Below are positions 34,455 to 43,812 of a stretch of 64,000 nt of DNA, piece after piece. Under the pieces are notes generated by a model. It was not told where the DNA came from. It made no database searches and saw only the letters and a program-made list of their open reading frames with translations. Source of the stretch: Nocardia shimofusensis NBRC 100134. GTDB lineage: Bacteria > Actinomycetota > Actinomycetes > Mycobacteriales > Mycobacteriaceae. Location: assembly GCF_001613125.1 (NCBI RefSeq), contig NZ_BDBT01000005.1, positions 62,001 to 126,000 on the forward strand, read 5' to 3'. How positions within the stretch are numbered: the stretch's first letter is position 1; every line of letters starts with the position of its first letter. The translations under genes and the position numbers were made by a program.

Positions 34455-35570
34455 ATGACCGACACCGCCCTGCGCGCCCCCGCCGAGATCAAGTACGCCG
34501 AGGAGCTGGACTGGCTGGAGTCCATCGACGACGGTCCCAAGCCGTTCGCCTGGCGACTGAGCCCGAAGATGGTGCGGCTGTTCATCCTCGGCTCCGAGCG
34601 CGCCGACGGACTCGACCGGCAGGTCGATCAGAAGTGGTTCGGCGACCGCAGTTTCGTCGAACGCAGCATCGTCACCCTGGCCTCCGACCGTGGCCTGCTG
34701 CTGATCGGCGACCCCGGCACCGGCAAGAGCTGGCTGGCCGAACTGCTCTCCGCCGCCATCAGCCGCAACTCCACCCTGGTGGTCCAGGGCACCGCGGGTA
34801 CCACCGAGGACCACATCAAGTACTCGTGGAACATCTCGATGGTCATCGCCAAAGGCCAGTCCCGCGAGTCGATGATTCCCTCGCCCATCATGACCGCGAT
34901 GGAGCAGGGTGTGATCGGCCGCTTCGAGGAGCTGACCCGCTCGACCAGCGACGTGCAGGACGCGCTGATCTCGATCCTGTCCGAAAAGTACGTCTCCATC
35001 CCCGAACTCGATGACGACAATGTGGTGTTCGCCAAGCCAGGCTTCTCCATCATCGCCACCGCCAACAGCCGCGACCGCGGCGTCAACGACCTGTCCTCGG
35101 CTCTGAAACGCCGCTTCAACTTCGTTCGTATCCCGGTGGTCACCAACAAGCGCAGCGAAGCCGAGATCGTGCGCTTCCGCACCGCCGAGTTGCTGCGCCG
35201 CCATCAGATCGAGCTCGAGCTGCCGCCCACGCTGCTCGACATCCTGCTCGACAGCTTCGCCGACCTGCGCGCCGCCGCGGCGGCTGCCGGCAGCGACGAC
35301 GAGAAGCTGGAGTCGGCGCTGTCGACCGCCGAACAGATCGGCGTGCTCGAAGACGCCATCCTGCACAGCCAGTTCTTCGGCGACGCCACCCTGCGCCCCG
35401 AGATCCTGGCCGGCTCACTGGTGGGTTCGCTGGCCCGTCGCACGCCCGAGGATCTGGCCATTCTGAACAAGTTCTGGCACGGCGTCGTCGAGCCGCGCAG
35501 CAAGGACCTCGGCGGCGACTGGGAGCCCTTCCTGGAGGGCGGGCGCGACGCCATCGCGAGGCTCTCGTGA
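34455..35570 (+). CDS. MoxR-family AAA+ ATPase
   Basis: A 371-aa AAA+ ATPase. Walker A is LLIGDPGTGKSWLAELL (about residues 79-95), a Walker B-like GVIGRFEELTR follows, sensor 1 is FSIIATANSRDRG and the arginine finger region is LSSALKRRFNFVRIPV. MoxR ATPases act as chaperones or gate-keepers with a VWA partner, here the preceding gene (24-bp gap holding CACAGGAGACC as ribosome site). A short N-terminal extension of ~60 residues may contact the target. Its end overlaps the DUF5682 gene by 4 bases. Confidence 0.9.
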   Translation: MTDTALRAPAEIKYAEELDWLESIDDGPKPFAWRLSPKMVRLFILGSERADGLDRQVDQKWFGDRSFVERSIVTLASDRGLLLIGDPGTGKSWLAELLSAAISRNSTLVVQGTAGTTEDHIKYSWNISMVIAKGQSRESMIPSPIMTAMEQGVIGRFEELTRSTSDVQDALISILSEKYVSIPELDDDNVVFAKPGFSIIATANSRDRGVNDLSSALKRRFNFVRIPVVTNKRSEAEIVRFRTAELLRRHQIELELPPTLLDILLDSFADLRAAAAAAGSDDEKLESALSTAEQIGVLEDAILHSQFFGDATLRPEILAGSLVGSLARRTPEDLAILNKFWHGVVEPRSKDLGGDWEPFLEGGRDAIARLS

Positions 35571-38452
35571 GCCGGGCCGCCGCGACGCCCGACGTCGCCG
35601 CCTCGCGCCCCGGCTCCTCCTCGCACGCCCCGGCGACGGCGCGCGGATTCGCTGCTCTACGAGAACAACTCGGCGCCGCGGCCGAACGGTTCGCGGGACC
35701 GGGAGCGCTCGCGGAGATTCTCACCGGCATGGTCGACGACGTCGACCGAGCGCTGCGGGAGGAACTGGAGATCTTCCCGGTCTGCCACCACTCCCCCGCC
35801 TCCGGCCTGGCGATGGTGCGCCGTCTGCGCGAGAAGCAGCCGAAGGTGATCTACCTGGAGCTGTGCGAGGACATGCGCCCGATGCTCGAGGAACTGCGCA
35901 ACTGCACCCTCCCGGTAGCGGTGCAGGCGTGGGCGGGCGAAGTCGACGGCTTCCCCGCCGCCTGGGCGCCGCTGTCGGTGGTCGCGCCGATCACCGAGGC
36001 CTCGGCCGAGTACCAGGCCATCTCGTATGCGCTGACCACGCCGGGCGTGGAATTGGTGCTTGTCGACCGCTCCACCGACCACGTCTTCCAGTGGTCACCC
36101 CGAGCGGACGAACCGGCGAAGGAGCAACCGCGGTCCTCGTCCGAGGAACCCGAATCGACCGAGCCGCCCGTCGAGGAAGCCAAGCTGCACGGCGACGCCG
36201 TCGGCATCGAGATCGGTGATCTGCGACCGCACTTCGCCGAGCTCGAGCAGCACCTGCTGCACCACGGCAAGGTGCGGCACTGGTCGGAATGGTGGGACCA
36301 GTATGTCGAGCAGCCGCTGTCGAACGCCGACTACGACACCTACCGCCAGGTCATGGTGCTCATCGGCAGCCTGTTCCGCCGTCTGCGCACCACCGACACC
36401 GATCGTGACGAGGACCGCGAGCGCTACATGTGGACGCGCATGCGCGAACACCTGAGCGCGACCGGCGCCGATCCCGCACACTGCCTCTACGTGTGCGGCG
36501 CCTTCCACGCGGCCAGCCGAGTCGAGCAGTTCGGCCTGGCCTCGCAGGCATCGTTCGAGATCAGTCCGCGCACCGGGACCACATGGCAGTACGGCCTGAT
36601 CCCGTCCAGCCATTCGGCGATCGAAGCCCAGTTCGGGCTGGCCGCCGGATCGGTCTCCATCGCAGCCGCGACCTGGTCGAAGGGGCTGAAGCGCGGCAAA
36701 CTCCAGCCCTTCGCCCTCGTGACCAAGTCGACGGCGGCCGAGTCCGGCGCGAAACCCGCTATGGCGACCGCGAAGAAGGCCGTGCCCGCCGCGAGCGTGG
36801 AACCGGCCGTCGCCGATCAGCTGTCGGGGTTCCTGTCGACGCCGCCGAAGCTGGACACGGTCGACGAGGCCGAACTGCTCGGCTGGTCGGTCGACATCGT
36901 CCGTCTGGCCCGTCGCAACGGCTACCTCGCCAGCACCGCCGACGCGATCGCCATCTACGAGACCTCGATCCTGTTGGCGGGCATGCGCAATCGTGCCCGC
37001 CCCACCCCGTACGACTTCCAGGACGCGGCGATCACCTGCATCGAGAAGGACCGCGTGCCCGGCCGTCGCGACGTGCGGCGGCTGTGCGAAATCCTGCTCG
37101 GCGGCGACCGCATCGGCCGCGTCGGTTACGCCGCGCTGCCACCGCTCGCCCAGAACGTCTACGACCGCCTGGCCGCCCTCGGCATCGACCCGAGCAACAC
37201 CCGGGTCCAGCGCACTCTGCTCGATCTCGACGCCGATCCCGATCTGCGGCCCGGCTCGGACCTGCTGTGGATGCTGCGCCGACTGCTCCCCGGCCATGCG
37301 GTGCGCCCGATCATGGGCTCGCGCGGCCTGGGCGAACGCTCCATCCAGGAGAGCTGGGACGTCGCGATCGGCAAGTACCAGCGCGATCTGGTGGAGCTCG
37401 GCTACGAGGGCGTCACCATCGAGCAGGTCCTCGAACAACGGCTGCGCATGGAGGTCAACGGCCCCGAAGCCACCGCGGCGCGGGCGCTGGCCGCGGTCGA
37501 AGACGCACTCGTCTACCTGAACTCGGCCCGATTGGCCGACGAACTCGGCGCCCGCGCCGTCGTCCTGCTCACCGCCGAACGGACGGTCGACGGCGCCCCC
37601 GACGTGCTGCGCCGCATCAGAGCCCTGATCGACTACTACCGCTCCACCGACACCGGCCTGCCCGCCTGGTGCGGCCGCTTCGTGACCGCCGGCTACGCGC
37701 ACTACTGCACCCTGCTACCCACCGCCTTCACCGACGACGCCACCGGCGTGCGCCCGGTGGCGGCCATGCTCGGCTTCCTGTTCGGCATGGAGAACCTGGC
37801 GCTGTCCCTCGGTTGCGACCACAGCCAGCTCGAACTGGCCGTCAAGCAATCCCACCCCGAAGCCCCGGCCAAGGTGGCACTGCTGTGGGCGACCCGCACG
37901 CAGCTCGGCATGCTCACCCTCGCCGACCTGCGCGCACGCTGCGACGACATGCTCGCCAATCCCCTTGTGGTCCCGGCATTCCCGCAGTACCTGAGCGGCT
38001 TCATCCAGGCGATGGACCCGGTGCCGTCGATCAAGTCGTTCGTCGTCGAACTGCTGTCGAAAGCGTTCGGCCGCCTCCCCGACGCGATCCTGTTGCCGTG
38101 GCTGCCGAGTCTGATCACCACCCTGCGCGGTCAGGCCGGTGAACTCATCCCCGCCCTGACCCGAGAAGCGGCCCGGACCTTCCCCGGTGACCGGACGAGC
38201 ATCGAATCCTTCGTCCCACCGTGGTCACGCCCCCCGAAACAGGCCGCAGATTCCGGCCCGGCCACCCGCGGACCGGCCGCCGAGCTCCTGCGCGCCCACC
38301 CCGCGACCTGCGACGCTTACGCGAGATTGCTCGGCCACGAGGGCGAGTGGCGAGACCTCGAGGCAGCGCCGCATGCCGCCGCCACCGCGCTGGTCGCGGC
38401 GCACCCGCAGACGGCGACTGCCCTCGCCGCTCTGCTGTCTGTCACCGGTTGA
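35567..38452 (+). CDS. DUF5682 family protein
   Basis: A 961-aa cytoplasmic protein of the DUF5682 family. The family mark is near residue 73: EIFPVCHHSPASGLAMVRRL, followed by VIYLELCEDM and AFHAASRVEQF, an arrangement that recalls metal-binding TraB/ChaN-type folds with conserved His and Glu. A charged linker lies at ~183-205 and the remainder is mostly helical. Biochemical function is unknown; it always seems to travel with MoxR and VWA genes, so it is the likely client or effector of the ATPase. GTG 35567 overlaps the MoxR stop (GTGA). Last gene of the operon; a terminator follows. Confidence 0.85.
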   Translation: MSRAAATPDVAASRPGSSSHAPATARGFAALREQLGAAAERFAGPGALAEILTGMVDDVDRALREELEIFPVCHHSPASGLAMVRRLREKQPKVIYLELCEDMRPMLEELRNCTLPVAVQAWAGEVDGFPAAWAPLSVVAPITEASAEYQAISYALTTPGVELVLVDRSTDHVFQWSPRADEPAKEQPRSSSEEPESTEPPVEEAKLHGDAVGIEIGDLRPHFAELEQHLLHHGKVRHWSEWWDQYVEQPLSNADYDTYRQVMVLIGSLFRRLRTTDTDRDEDRERYMWTRMREHLSATGADPAHCLYVCGAFHAASRVEQFGLASQASFEISPRTGTTWQYGLIPSSHSAIEAQFGLAAGSVSIAAATWSKGLKRGKLQPFALVTKSTAAESGAKPAMATAKKAVPAASVEPAVADQLSGFLSTPPKLDTVDEAELLGWSVDIVRLARRNGYLASTADAIAIYETSILLAGMRNRARPTPYDFQDAAITCIEKDRVPGRRDVRRLCEILLGGDRIGRVGYAALPPLAQNVYDRLAALGIDPSNTRVQRTLLDLDADPDLRPGSDLLWMLRRLLPGHAVRPIMGSRGLGERSIQESWDVAIGKYQRDLVELGYEGVTIEQVLEQRLRMEVNGPEATAARALAAVEDALVYLNSARLADELGARAVVLLTAERTVDGAPDVLRRIRALIDYYRSTDTGLPAWCGRFVTAGYAHYCTLLPTAFTDDATGVRPVAAMLGFLFGMENLALSLGCDHSQLELAVKQSHPEAPAKVALLWATRTQLGMLTLADLRARCDDMLANPLVVPAFPQYLSGFIQAMDPVPSIKSFVVELLSKAFGRLPDAILLPWLPSLITTLRGQAGELIPALTREAARTFPGDRTSIESFVPPWSRPPKQAADSGPATRGPAAELLRAHPATCDAYARLLGHEGEWRDLEAAPHAAATALVAAHPQTATALAALLSVTG

Positions 38453-38465
38453 GCCAGAACTGGGA

Positions 38466-38501
38466 GTGGCGCGCTCCAGAAGACCGGCGCGAGCACGCCA
38501 C
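38466..38501. terminator. Hairpin between convergent DUF5682 and AraC genes
   Basis: Arms GTGGCGCGCTC (38466-38476) and GAGCACGCCAC (38491-38501) pair over 11 bp with one mismatch and a 14-nt loop. CTTTC follows on the plus strand. Can serve both converging genes. Confidence 0.6.
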
Positions 38502-38531
38502 CTTTCAGTCCCCGGCTTTACAGCAGCTCGA

Positions 38532-39314
38532 TCAATTCCGGTCCTCGGCGGTGAGCAGCCGGCGTAGCACGGCCGGGGTGTGGCCGAGGTGCTCGCGGAT
38601 GGTGCGTGTCAGGTGGGCTTGGTCGGCGAAGCCGAGATGCACGGCCAGCTCGGCCAGGCCGAGTTCACCGTCGTCGAGCCGGGCGATGGCTCGGCCGACG
38701 CGCACTCGATTGCGATAGCGGGTCAGCGACAGACCCATGTGCTGGGAGAACAACCGGCTCAGCCGGTACGGCGAGACTTCCAGCAGTGCGGCCAGTGAGC
38801 GCAGCCCTGCCGCCTGGGGCGCATCGTCGATGATCGCCTCGCGGGCTGCTGTGATCAAGGCCTGGTCGTCGGGCCGCGGACGTGGGTCGGGTTGTCCGGT
38901 GGCGAACACGACGAGTCGGAGCAACTGCTCGGTCATGGCGTAGTCGATATCGCCTCCTGTGGCGGCATCGAGCAGGCGCCGGTGTGTCAGCTCCATGGCG
39001 GCGTCGATGTACACCGCCCTGGCAGCACCCGGTCCTTCCCAGAGCTCGGGCGCCACGGTCACCGAAGTGCACGCGTCGCCGCCGGCGGGATGGGCGAATC
39101 TTTCTTCTTCACCCGGTACCGCGAGGTAGCCGACCGTGGGGTCCAAGTCGGCGTCGACCCCGTCGGCCTGCCGCCGGAATCTGCCGCGCCGCACGAGCAC
39201 GATGCGGTAGTCACCGTGCGCCTCGGTCTCCGACCAGCGGGTGTGCTCGGCACGGCAATCCACCGTGGTCACGGTGAAATCGGGGCGGGTGACGAGGGTC
39301 GTGGCCGACAACAT
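38532..39314 (-). CDS. AraC-family transcriptional regulator
   Basis: A 260-aa regulator. The N-terminal ~150 residues are a cupin-like sensor domain (RIVLVRRGRFRR, VGYLAVPGEEERFAHP). The C-terminal ~100 carry the two AraC helix-turn-helix units: LRSLAALLEVSPYRLSRLFSQ and LGLAELAVHLGFADQAHLTR, then FRK-like IREHLGHTPAVLRR. ATG 39314 starts at the first conserved strand; the frame runs on to 39413 without support. Divergent from the VOC gene, which it probably controls. Confidence 0.87.
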   Translation of the reverse strand: MLSATTLVTRPDFTVTTVDCRAEHTRWSETEAHGDYRIVLVRRGRFRRQADGVDADLDPTVGYLAVPGEEERFAHPAGGDACTSVTVAPELWEGPGAARAVYIDAAMELTHRRLLDAATGGDIDYAMTEQLLRLVVFATGQPDPRPRPDDQALITAAREAIIDDAPQAAGLRSLAALLEVSPYRLSRLFSQHMGLSLTRYRNRVRVGRAIARLDDGELGLAELAVHLGFADQAHLTRTIREHLGHTPAVLRRLLTAEDRN

Positions 39315-39430
39315 GCGCCGACCATACGCCGAGGGTACGACCGAAAACGCCCCGCAAAAATCTTCAAGACCGCGCGGTGCACGGGGATGAATGCTGAGTG
39401 GGCTAGCAAACACGCAAGGGAGACACCGAC

Positions 39431-39787
39431 ATGACCATCCACGCCGAACTCGCCGCGATCACACTCGACTGCTCCTCCCCGAAGGAACTGGCGCAGTTCT
39501 ACGAGAACGTCACCGGCTGGAAGATCACCCACAGCGACGACGACTCCGCCTACCTGGGCGAAGGCCCGATCCAGCTCGCCTTCCAGCGAGTCGAGGGCTA
39601 CCAGGGGCCCAGCTGGCCGGATTCGGGCAAGCACGCGCACCTCGACTTCACGGTCGCCGATGTGGAGACCGCGACCGAACGACTGCTCGCGCTCGGTGCG
39701 ACCAAACCCGGGTTCCAGCCGGGCGAGGACCGGTGGACGGTCCTCGCCGACCCCGAAGGACACCTGTTCTGCATCGCCGAAGCCTGA
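39431..39787 (+). CDS. VOC (glyoxalase/bleomycin resistance) family protein
   Basis: A 118-aa protein with two beta-alpha-beta-beta-beta modules: AAITLDCSSPKELAQFYENVTGWK and HAHLDFTVADVETATERLLALGA (each shown only by its key parts), ending TVLADPEGHLFCIAEA. Metal ligands of the fold could be the His in the second module and the terminal Glu. Members include lyases, dioxygenases and drug-binding proteins; the substrate is unknown. GGGAGACACCGAC precedes ATG 39431. Probably cotranscribed with the next gene (13-bp gap) and controlled by the divergent AraC protein. Confidence 0.85.
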   Translation: MTIHAELAAITLDCSSPKELAQFYENVTGWKITHSDDDSAYLGEGPIQLAFQRVEGYQGPSWPDSGKHAHLDFTVADVETATERLLALGATKPGFQPGEDRWTVLADPEGHLFCIAEA

Positions 39788-39800
39788 TCGGGAGGACACG

Positions 39801-40214
39801 ATGGCATCCATCCACAAGGAATTCGTCGTCGAGGCCACACCCGACGAGGTCTGGGACGTGCTGCGCGACTTCGGCGCTGTGCACGAACGCCTCGCCCCGG
39901 GTTTCGTGACCGAGACACTGCTGAACGCGGACACGCGGATCGTCACCTTCGCCGACGGCACCGTCGTCGCCGAACGGCTCGTCGATCTCGATCCGGTGCG
40001 CAGGAGCGTCGCCTACACCGTGGTCGGCGGAAGCCTGCATCCCTCTCACCACCACGCCACGATGCAGGCGCTGCCCGAAGAGGGTGGTAGGACTCGGTTC
40101 GTCTGGCACACCGACGTCCTTCCCGAGGCGCTGGCCGCACCGATCGCCGACTTCGTCGAACAGGGATCGATGGTCATGTGCCGGGCGCTGGCAACGGCGA
40201 AAGAGCTCCGATGA
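39801..40214 (+). CDS. SRPBCC (START-like) family protein
   Basis: A 137-aa helix-grip protein. It begins SIHKEFVVEATPDEVWDVLRDF, typical of polyketide-cyclase/Bet v1-like proteins, continues RIVTFADGTVVAERLVDLD and ends with the long C-terminal helix (ADFVEQGSMVMCRALATA). The fold has a hydrophobic ligand pocket; the ligand is unknown. GGAGGACACG precedes ATG 39801. Second gene after the VOC protein. Confidence 0.85.
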   Translation: MASIHKEFVVEATPDEVWDVLRDFGAVHERLAPGFVTETLLNADTRIVTFADGTVVAERLVDLDPVRRSVAYTVVGGSLHPSHHHATMQALPEEGGRTRFVWHTDVLPEALAAPIADFVEQGSMVMCRALATAKELR

Positions 40215-40346
40215 TGCCTGCCGCGGCTCAGCGCCGACCTGCGACGATCCGGTGGGGCCGGGTCAGCGACCTCGGATTCGGGGTCGCACCCGCGAAGTGG
40301 TTCCGTGTGCCGACGCGGATGCCGTCGGCGCACGGAACCGCCGCGT

Positions 40347-41804
40347 TCAGTGCATCGCGAGTACCGGTTCGTCCAGTTCGCCGGACTCGTCCTCGGTCTC
40401 GGAGCGGGCGGGCAGCAGCGCAGCCATGGCGATGACGCCCACCGACAGCACGGCGACGACGGCGAACGCGAGCCGCATACCGCCGAGCTGAGCGGTCTCC
40501 GCTGCCACCCCGTCGGCGACCAGCCCCGTGCTGCGGGCCGACATCACCGTCACCACCAGAGCGGTGCCGAACGCGGCCGCCACCTGCTGCAGGGTGCCCA
40601 GTAGCGAGCTGCCGTGGGAGTACAGCGGCTGTGGCAGGGCGCCGAGCCCCAGGGTGAAGACCGGGGTGAAGGTGGCGGCCAGGGCCACCATCAGCAGGAT
40701 GTGCAGGGCGAGTAGCTGCCAGTACGGCATGGTCATGGAGATCTGGGTGAACCCGGCCAGCGCGGCGGCGATGCCGATTGCCCCGGGAATCACCAGCACC
40801 CGGCCGCCGAACCGGTCGAACAGCCTGCCGACGACCGGACCGAGCAGGCCCATCGCCAAACCGCCTGGCATGACCAACAGGCCGGTGGCCAGCGGGCTCA
40901 GCTCCCGCAGGTTCTGCAGGTACAGCGGCAGCAGAATCATCGAACCCATCATCGCCAGGAACGCGACCGCCATCAGGCCCAGGGCGATGGTGTAGTTGCG
41001 GTGCAGCAGCACGCGCAGGTCCAGCAGCGGAGATCCGGTGCGCTGCCTGCGGATCTGGCGGAAGACGAAGGCCGCGACCAGGGCCGCGCCCGCCGCCGCG
41101 ATCAGCGCGGGCTCGGCGTAGTTGCCGCTCTCGAAATGGCTGAGCCCGAATACCAGGCCGCCGAAGCCCAGACCGGAGAGCACCACGCCGATCCAGTCCA
41201 GCTCGCTCTTCTCCGGTTCGCCCACGTTCTCCAGGCGGCGCAATCCCAGCCAGGTGACCACGCCGGCGATCGGCAGCACCAGCACGAACAGCCAGCGCCA
41301 CGAGGCGACCTGCAGCACCAGGCCCGACACCACCGGTCCCATCGCGGGCGCGACCGAGATCGCCAGCGTGACCTGGCCCATCACCCGGCCGCGATCACGC
41401 TCGGCCACCACCGTCATCAAGGTGGTCATGAGCAACGGCATCATCACCGCGGTCCCGAAGGCCTGGATGATGCGGCCGATCAGCAGCACGGCGAAGGTCG
41501 GCGCGGCCGCCGACAGCGCGGTGCCGGTGAGGAAGACGCCCATGGCGACCGCGTAGGCCGTGCGGGTCGACACCCGGTGCAGGAACCAGCCGGTGGTGGG
41601 GATGACGGCCGCCATCGTCAACATGAAGGCGGTCGACACCCACTGGGCCGCGCGCTCGGTGACATCCAGGTCCGTCATGAGACGCGGGATGGCGTTCATC
41701 ATGATGGTCTCGTTGAGAATCACCACGAACGTCGCCAGTACCAGTACCCGGACGACCAACGGCGTCCGCGTTCTCGACTGCGGAGCAGCTGGTTCGGCGA
41801 TCAT
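40347..41804 (-). CDS. MFS drug exporter of the DHA2 (14-helix) family
   Basis: A 485-aa membrane protein with about 14 hydrophobic segments. The DHA2 marks are VILNETIMMNAIPRLMTDL in helix 1, AAQWVSTAFMLTMA (motif around helix 2), LLIGRIIQAFGTAVMMPLL, and RGRVMGQVTLAISVAPAMGP, the antiporter motif C of helix 5. Proton-driven drug or metabolite efflux is expected. ATG 41804 has GGAGGTATCCG before it; the upstream frame to 41864 is not needed. It stands alone. Confidence 0.9.
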   Translation of the reverse strand: MIAEPAAPQSRTRTPLVVRVLVLATFVVILNETIMMNAIPRLMTDLDVTERAAQWVSTAFMLTMAAVIPTTGWFLHRVSTRTAYAVAMGVFLTGTALSAAAPTFAVLLIGRIIQAFGTAVMMPLLMTTLMTVVAERDRGRVMGQVTLAISVAPAMGPVVSGLVLQVASWRWLFVLVLPIAGVVTWLGLRRLENVGEPEKSELDWIGVVLSGLGFGGLVFGLSHFESGNYAEPALIAAAGAALVAAFVFRQIRRQRTGSPLLDLRVLLHRNYTIALGLMAVAFLAMMGSMILLPLYLQNLRELSPLATGLLVMPGGLAMGLLGPVVGRLFDRFGGRVLVIPGAIGIAAALAGFTQISMTMPYWQLLALHILLMVALAATFTPVFTLGLGALPQPLYSHGSSLLGTLQQVAAAFGTALVVTVMSARSTGLVADGVAAETAQLGGMRLAFAVVAVLSVGVIAMAALLPARSETEDESGELDEPVLAMH

Positions 41805-42025
41805 TCGGATACCTCCGGGGGCACGACAGGTCAACGACATGGGCAGCCCGATCGAGCACGACACCGTCGGATGATCCGGCCTACCGGATCAGACGGGATT
41901 CAGGGCTCGAAGTCATCGGGCGTGTCAGTATCTCCGGACCCACCGACAGAAAGCACCTGATTTTTCGTCCGCCGGAAGCCGGCGCCCCCGATCGCAGGTG
42001 CGTACCCAGGCCATCGAGCCGATCC

Positions 42026-43018
42026 TCATTCGATCAGATTCTCGCTTTTCAGCCAGTCGTAGGCGACGTCGGAGGGGTCTTCGCCGTCGATGTCGACGCG
42101 CCCGTTGAGTTCCCGCAACAGGTCGTCGGTCAGGCGCTCGGAAACGGGGGCCATCAGCGCGGGCAATCGCGGATACCTGTCGATGATCTCGCCGCGCACG
42201 ACGGTGGTGCCGCTGTAGGGCAGGAAATAGGCTTTGTCGTCCTCGAGGACGGTCAGGTCCAGGTTCTTGATCCGCCCGTCCGTGGTGTAGACCATGCCGA
42301 AATTGCACGGCTCGCTGTCGGCGGTCGCCGTATAGACGATGCCGGCGTCCATGCGCGTGACATTGCCCGCGGGCACGCCGGCGGGATCGTTGTAGGGAAT
42401 GCCGTAGACGTCGAGCATCGGCAGGAATCCGTCGGCGCGGCTGAAGAATTCGTCGTCGACGCAGAAGGTTCGATCGGCCACCGGCAGCGCGGCCACCTGC
42501 GACAGCGATGTCACATTCAGACGTGCGGCGGTCGACGCCGAGGCGGCGAAGGCATAGGTGTTGTCGAAGTCGGCGGGTTCGAGCCAGACCAGATCGTGCT
42601 CGCTGCGCTCGATGTCGCGCACCCGCTGCCACAGTTCGTCCGGATCGGTGATCGTCTCGGTCCGGCCGTGGTAGGTGACCCAGCTCGTTCCCGTGTACTC
42701 CCAGAGAATGTCGGCGTCACCGTTGAGCTGTGCCTGCCGCGACGAGGCCGACCCCGGCGCGCCGGTGAGGTCGGTGATGTTCGCGCCCGCGGCTGCCAGA
42801 TAGGTGGCGGTGATCTTCCCCAGCAGCACACTCTCGGTGAAGCTCTTGGAGGTCACCACCAGGTCCGCGCCGTCGAGCGGGCGTTGTCCGCCAGGCAGGC
42901 TCGCGTCGTGGAAGGTGCCCGAGGAACTCACCAGCCCGCACCCGGCCAGCGTCGCCGCGCCGATCGCCAGGGCGGAAACCACTTCGGCCAGCCGGGTCCG
43001 CACGCCGGCACCCGTCAT
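42026..43018 (-). CDS. Osmoprotectant ABC importer, substrate-binding lipoprotein (ProX/OpuAC-like)
   Basis: A 330-aa lipoprotein. Signal and lipobox: LAIGAATLAGCG, lipidated Cys at about residue 27. The mature part is the OpuAC-type quaternary-amine binder: VVTSKSFTESVLLGKITATYL, RQAQLNGDADILWEYTGTSW, TFCVDDEFFSRADG, YTATADSEPCNFGMVYTTDGRI. It captures glycine betaine, choline, carnitine or proline betaine. Last gene of a four-gene operon with ATGA overlap to the permease before it. Confidence 0.88.
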   Translation of the reverse strand: MTGAGVRTRLAEVVSALAIGAATLAGCGLVSSSGTFHDASLPGGQRPLDGADLVVTSKSFTESVLLGKITATYLAAAGANITDLTGAPGSASSRQAQLNGDADILWEYTGTSWVTYHGRTETITDPDELWQRVRDIERSEHDLVWLEPADFDNTYAFAASASTAARLNVTSLSQVAALPVADRTFCVDDEFFSRADGFLPMLDVYGIPYNDPAGVPAGNVTRMDAGIVYTATADSEPCNFGMVYTTDGRIKNLDLTVLEDDKAYFLPYSGTTVVRGEIIDRYPRLPALMAPVSERLTDDLLRELNGRVDIDGEDPSDVAYDWLKSENLIE

Positions 43019-43812
43019 GAGATGCCCCGCGGAGTGGCGGCCAGTTCGACGATCCTGCCGAGCCAGTCGATGATCAGGGCCAGCAGGCCGACCAGGATGG
43101 CTCCGGAGACCAGCAGTTTCGGCAGGAACAGCGTGACGCCGGTGGTGATCAGCGTGCCGAGGCTGGTGGCGCCGATGAAGGTGCTCAGCGTCGCGGTGCC
43201 GACGAGGATGACCAGCGCGGTGCGCACACCGTTGAGAATCACCGGCACCGCCAGCGGCAACTCGACCTGCACCAGCGTGCGCACGGCAGAGAAGCCGATC
43301 CCGCGCGAGGCTTCGATGGTGCGCCGGTCCACCTGCCGCAGCCCGACGATGGTGTTCTGCAGGATCGGCAGCACCGCGTAGACGACCAGACCCACGATCG
43401 CCGTGCGGAATCCGGTGCCGAGCCAGAAGGTGAACAGCACCAGCAAGCCGACCGCGGGCGCGGCTTGACCGATATTGGCGAGGTTGACCGCCACCGGCTC
43501 GAGCCGCCGCAGCGCGGGGCGGGTCAGCACGATGCCGAGCGGGATCGCGATGACGACCACGATCACGGTGGCCACCAGCGTCAGCTTCACGTGTTCGACG
43601 ATGGTGGTCTGCAGATTGGCCCAGCCGAGGGAGGCCTGTTCGGTCGCGGTGAACGTCGCCGACCGATACCACAGGGCATAGCCGACACCGAGCACCAGAA
43701 TGATCAGCGGCTCGAACCACACGTCGATCGGCAATCGGGAGATACGGCGCGCGACCGCCGATTTCGTGCCCAGAGGTGCGAGGACGGGAGGCTCGGTGAT
43801 CGTGGCGCTCAT
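43015..43812 (-). CDS. Osmoprotectant ABC importer, permease subunit 2
   Basis: A 265-aa membrane protein with about six transmembrane segments and the binding-protein-dependent permease EAA loop (RRTIEASRGIGFSAVRTLVQ) contacting the ATPase. A ~30-residue cytoplasmic tail precedes helix 1. ATG 43812 overlaps the ATPase stop and its own stop overlaps the binding protein (ATGA both times). Confidence 0.88.
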   Translation of the reverse strand: MSATITEPPVLAPLGTKSAVARRISRLPIDVWFEPLIILVLGVGYALWYRSATFTATEQASLGWANLQTTIVEHVKLTLVATVIVVVIAIPLGIVLTRPALRRLEPVAVNLANIGQAAPAVGLLVLFTFWLGTGFRTAIVGLVVYAVLPILQNTIVGLRQVDRRTIEASRGIGFSAVRTLVQVELPLAVPVILNGVRTALVILVGTATLSTFIGATSLGTLITTGVTLFLPKLLVSGAILVGLLALIIDWLGRIVELAATPRGIS

